This document shows positions 7,387-7,573 of a stretch of 7,573 nucleotides of DNA, in pieces. This stretch comes from Candidatus Spechtiibacteriota bacterium. Its GTDB lineage: Bacteria; Patescibacteriota; Minisyncoccia; Spechtbacterales; HO2-43-30. Within the stretch, counting starts at the first letter, position 1. Every line of letters begins with the position of its first letter. The DNA lies in assembly GCA_016177905.1 (NCBI GenBank), contig JACOUK010000084.1, forward strand, positions 1 to 7,573, written 5' to 3'. Position numbers and translations under genes: made by a program. Below the pieces are notes generated by a model. It was not told where the DNA came from. It made no database searches and saw nothing but the letters and a program-made list of their open reading frames with translations.

Positions 7387-7573
7387 ATGGCGTCATCTAT
7401 CGAAAACACCAGACATTCTTTCGCCCACCTATTGGCGGCCGCGGTAAAAAAACTCTATCCGGGAGTGAAACTTGGCATTGGGCCGACGATTGAGAACGGG
7501 TTTTACTATGACTTCGGAGATCTAAAGATAGGCAAAGATGATTTGTCCAAGATTGAAAAGGAAATGATAAAAA
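7387..7573 (+). CDS. thrS: Threonyl-tRNA synthetase, N-terminal part (3' end beyond window), lacking the TGS domain
   Basis: The first 62 codons read MASSIENTRHSFAHLLAAAV, then KLYPGVKLGIGPTIENGFYY and an acidic-basic tail. This is the start of the ThrRS editing domain (HS-x-AH-x-LA, LGIGP-x-IE-x-GFYYDF), which attaches Thr to its tRNA and clears mis-charged Ser. In most bacteria about 60 residues of TGS (N1) domain precede it; here only 9 residues come before the conserved His-Ser. Short ThrRS forms of this kind are, as I recall, usual in CPR bacteria. It is transcribed away from the lipoprotein gene. No Shine-Dalgarno sequence is near the ATG. The His-x-x-x-His editing motif (HSFAH) is intact. 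Confidence 0.93.
   Translation, partial: MASSIENTRHSFAHLLAAAVKKLYPGVKLGIGPTIENGFYYDFGDLKIGKDDLSKIEKEMIK

Overview
The window looks like a genome fragment from a Candidate Phyla Radiation (Patescibacteria) bacterium, probably Parcubacteria-like. Evidence: a compact 16S rRNA (about 1.52 kb) whose changes at primer sites are typical of that radiation, a threonyl-tRNA synthetase that starts at its second domain, small anchored secreted proteins with Pro/Thr stalks, and GC-rich intergenic hairpins. The lineage call is inference; no tree could be run.

Layout, left to right (all minus strand except the last gene): a 3'-truncated secreted pectate-lyase-like beta-helix protein (1-751); a membrane-anchored alpha/beta hydrolase with a Cys-rich N-terminal motif (912-2006); tRNA-Ala(UGC) (2116-2186); two hairpins; a nickel superoxide dismutase, sodN (2288-2743); tRNA-Ile(GAU) (2841-2917); a strong two-way terminator (2960-2986); the 16S rRNA gene (3153-4673) with its own promoter, leader hairpin and a 25-position pre-rRNA processing stem; and a 758-residue lipoprotein with twelve copies of a GGND-x-Tyr repeat (4904-7180). 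A divergent promoter region follows, then the start of thrS on the plus strand (7387 to the edge).

The 16S gene is a self-contained unit: promoter, processing stem, rRNA, processing stem, terminator. The Ile and Ala tRNAs that normally sit in the 16S-23S spacer lie beyond the terminator, separated from each other by sodN, and no 23S gene follows. This suggests a broken-up rRNA operon.

The most striking observation is the 3' end of the 16S rRNA. Helix 45 is intact and fully paired, and the register holds through A1534, but the anti-Shine-Dalgarno CCUCC (1535-1539) reads AUUUU, and no CCUCC occurs in the trailer. Other deviations from consensus (U505-A526, A921-U1396, helix 35) are compensatory pairs, so the gene looks functional. 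Two genes nevertheless carry Shine-Dalgarno-like leaders (AAGGAGG and AAGGAG), while sodN, the pectate-lyase-like gene and thrS carry none.

The cell-envelope genes (beta-helix protein, anchored hydrolase, repeat lipoprotein) and the Ni-SOD suggest a cell that interacts with surface or polymer substrates and meets oxygen. These functional links are inference.
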